From IMG/VR virus record IMGVR_UViG_3300023294_000102, positions 1-23,054 of that record: a stretch of DNA of 23,054 nucleotides, one strand, 5' to 3'. The position numbers were made by a program, and so were the translations under genes. Below are positions 21,958 to 23,054 of this stretch, in pieces. The notes below the pieces were generated by a model, which was not told where the DNA came from, ran no database searches, and saw only the letters and a program-made list of their open reading frames with translations. Within the stretch, counting starts at the first letter, position 1. Each line of letters starts with the position of its first letter. Origin of the DNA: a virus.

Positions 21958-22679
21958 AACTTAACTATCCTTTCAATTTTTTTAATTTCATATTTATCAA
22001 GTAAATGAAAATTGTTTGGTTTACATAGTTTACTTCCTAAGTAACGTGACATATTTAAATGATCTCCGAGGTCTCCATATTCCTCAAATGTTTTTATTTT
22101 ATTATTTTTAAAAAAAACTTTAATTGGCTGAACCCTCAATCCTCTCATCTTTTTTTTAAATTCCTCAGTATGAGTTTTTCCATAGAATGGATTTTTATCC
22201 CCTAAAGTACCTTTAGAAATATTATTTTTCCAAGTTTGTTTTTCTTCTTCATTCATATTATAATAACAAGGTTTTCCATACATTGGATTATTTTTACCTT
22301 TTATTAAATATCCTTTACCATAAAAGGGATTATTTTCACCAGATATTTCTTTAGCTGCTGTTTTTCTATACTTCTCGTATAATTTTGAGTTAATTGAATC
22401 ATATCTTCCTCCCTTTTTTTTACTATTTGATCTTCTCATGCCAAAATAAGCAAATGCCATAGATTTTTTTTGATTACCTGTTGTCATTTTTAATAATAGA
22501 AGATGGCATAAAAAATGTTGTCGTGCTGTAAGATACGTCAAATTAGATTCACTATTAGCACCTCCAATGGATTTTGGAATTATATGATGTCTTTCATAAT
22601 ACCCATGGTTTGGTTTATTTTTAAAGCCTGAATTAATCATTTTAAAATAAGTTTTAGTATATTTGTTATTTAAGAACAT
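21954..22679 (-). CDS. HNH homing endonuclease with NUMOD3 repeats, lying within the broken uvsX gene
   Basis: 241 aa. The HNH nuclease is N-terminal: [11 protein letters not shown] (H31, H32), SNLTYLT (N46) and H55. Three NUMOD3-type DNA-binding repeats follow: NNPFYGK (116), NNPMYGK (131) and KNPFYGK (162, followed by [12 protein letters not shown]). The C-terminal [19 protein letters not shown] may be a helix-turn-helix element. Such enzymes nick or cut intein/intron-less alleles and drive copying of their own gene. It is a separate frame with its own ATG, AGGAG site and late box TATAAATA (22704..22697), and its stop overlaps the IntC start. It therefore sits between the two intein halves as a free-standing gene, not fused to either. 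Target site is inferred to be uninterrupted uvsX. Confidence 0.9.
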   Translation of the reverse strand: MFLNNKYTKTYFKMINSGFKNKPNHGYYERHHIIPKSIGGANSESNLTYLTARQHFLCHLLLLKMTTGNQKKSMAFAYFGMRRSNSKKKGGRYDSINSKLYEKYRKTAAKEISGENNPFYGKGYLIKGKNNPMYGKPCYYNMNEEEKQTWKNNISKGTLGDKNPFYGKTHTEEFKKKMRGLRVQPIKVFFKNNKIKTFEEYGDLGDHLNMSRYLGSKLCKPNNFHLLDKYEIKKIERIVKL

Positions 22680-22696
22680 AAGGTTTCTCCTAATTC

Positions 22697-22704
22697 TATT
22701 TATA
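22697..22704 (-). promoter_or_regulatory. Late promoter TATAAATA for the homing endonuclease
   Basis: Perfect T4-type late box in the 27-nt gap between the IntN stop and the HNH start; AGGAG and the ATG at 22679 follow. T4 free-standing homing endonuclease genes are also often under late promoters. Confidence 0.7.
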
Positions 22705-22706
22705 CT

Positions 22707-23054
22707 TTATATCACCTCTACCAAGTCGTTTTCAGCAATATCTTTAGCTTCTACCCATTGTTTATTAATATAAAACTTGTGTTCTGGTGTACATTTTACT
22801 TTATCTCCATTCTCAAATTCAATTTCAAGTATGTCTTTATTATCAAATGTATGTGTTTGAAGCACCTCTTTAAACTCACCCTCTTTAGTAAATACCTCAT
22901 CTCCTGATGAAATAGTTTCAATTGCTCTATAACCATCACGAGTTAAAATATTAGTTCCAGCAACAAGGCATCCACCACCCATTTCTTTCTGTGGGAACAT
23001 AGAACCAATAACATCATATGTATGATTAGTAATAATCAAAGGCACTTTTGCCTT
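22707..23054 (-). CDS. uvsX: N-terminal part of UvsX (partial) ending in a split-intein N-fragment
   Basis: The frame enters from the right edge, so the gene start, Walker A and Walker B lie outside. Visible extein: [19 protein letters not shown] then FPQKEMGGG, aligning with T4 UvsX (INHTIETIEMF...GG) and E. coli RecA (INQI...MFG...TTGG). At Cys (22970..22968) the extein stops and 87 residues of intein N-fragment follow, ending in a TAA at 22707. The extein of the second half resumes directly at SGLKYAAS in the gene at 21957-21439. The break lies at the end of the RecA L2 DNA-binding loop. Without splicing the protein would be inactive. Confidence 0.92.
   Translation of the reverse strand, partial: KAKVPLIITNHTYDVIGSMFPQKEMGGGCLVAGTNILTRDGYRAIETISSGDEVFTKEGEFKEVLQTHTFDNKDILEIEFENGDKVKCTPEHKFYINKQWVEAKDIAENDLVEVI
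22710..22970 (-). other. Intein N-terminal fragment (IntN) of split UvsX intein
   Basis: 87 residues starting [20 protein letters not shown] then SSGDEVFT (block A, nucleophile Cys1), with block B in [14 protein letters not shown] (Thr-x-x-His), ending [12 protein letters not shown]-stop. With the 38-aa IntC it totals 125 residues, mini-intein size. No endonuclease or linker residues remain fused. Length and break point match natural split inteins such as gp41-1 (88 + 37). Confidence 0.93.

Noticed and set aside
21439-22679. uvsX as a decayed pseudogene or sequencing frameshift
   Set aside because: Both halves keep intact exteins and complete intein splicing blocks, and the break point is that of natural split inteins with proper start and stop signals. 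Random decay would not produce this.
1-23054. CRISPR array, insertion sequence or long direct repeats
   Set aside because: I found no regularly spaced repeats, transposase motifs or terminal inverted repeats. The only mobile element supported is the intein/homing endonuclease system.

Overview
This AT-rich window is part of the genome of a T4-like myovirus, most likely a marine one (cyanophage or pelagiphage type). Every gene I can support lies on the minus strand, tightly packed with TAATG/ATGA stop-start overlaps. The T4 replication core is recognisable: UvsX recombinase, gp41 helicase, gp61 primase and the class I ribonucleotide reductase large subunit NrdA. There are also NATAAATA late promoters, and many small proteins of the kind I associate with marine T4-like phages. 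No photosynthesis gene is visible, so I do not name a host.

Reading in the direction of transcription (high to low coordinates): (1) 23054-21439 holds uvsX broken into two separate genes. The N-half ends in an 87-aa N-terminal intein fragment. An HNH/NUMOD3 homing endonuclease gene with its own late promoter follows. The C-half begins with a 38-aa C-terminal intein fragment. (2) 21422-17947 holds a small gene, the gp41 helicase, a cold-shock protein, two small unknowns, a DUF1599-type protein and a 2OG-Fe(II) dioxygenase. (3) tRNA-Asp(GUC) lies at 17926-17850. (4) 17805-4424 is a long late block of probable virion proteins. It contains an unknown 381-aa protein, a KxDG ligase-like protein, a polymerase-beta-NTase/NMNAT-like fusion, a 924-aa modular protein, a HAD nucleotidase, tail or surface-type proteins and small conserved proteins. 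Several start with a short peptide resembling the T4 capsid-targeting sequence. (5) 4361-2388 is a probable lysis/membrane cassette with overlapping i-spanin and o-spanin genes. (6) 2344-1 holds the primase and nrdA. NrdA is read up to its radical cysteine, where a second intein appears to begin and runs off the window.

Two points stand out. The first is the fractured, split-intein uvsX with an inserted homing endonuclease, together with an apparent intein in NrdA: two inteins in DNA-metabolism genes in one 23-kb window. The second is the possibility that nucleotide-processing enzymes (NTase/NMNAT fusion, ligase-like protein, HAD phosphatase) are packaged in the capsid through T4-like targeting peptides and injected. 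Three sigma70-like promoters share a TGCTTGAC -35 context, and two of them place the predicted transcription start on the start codon. All functional statements come from reading motifs by eye; no database search was possible.
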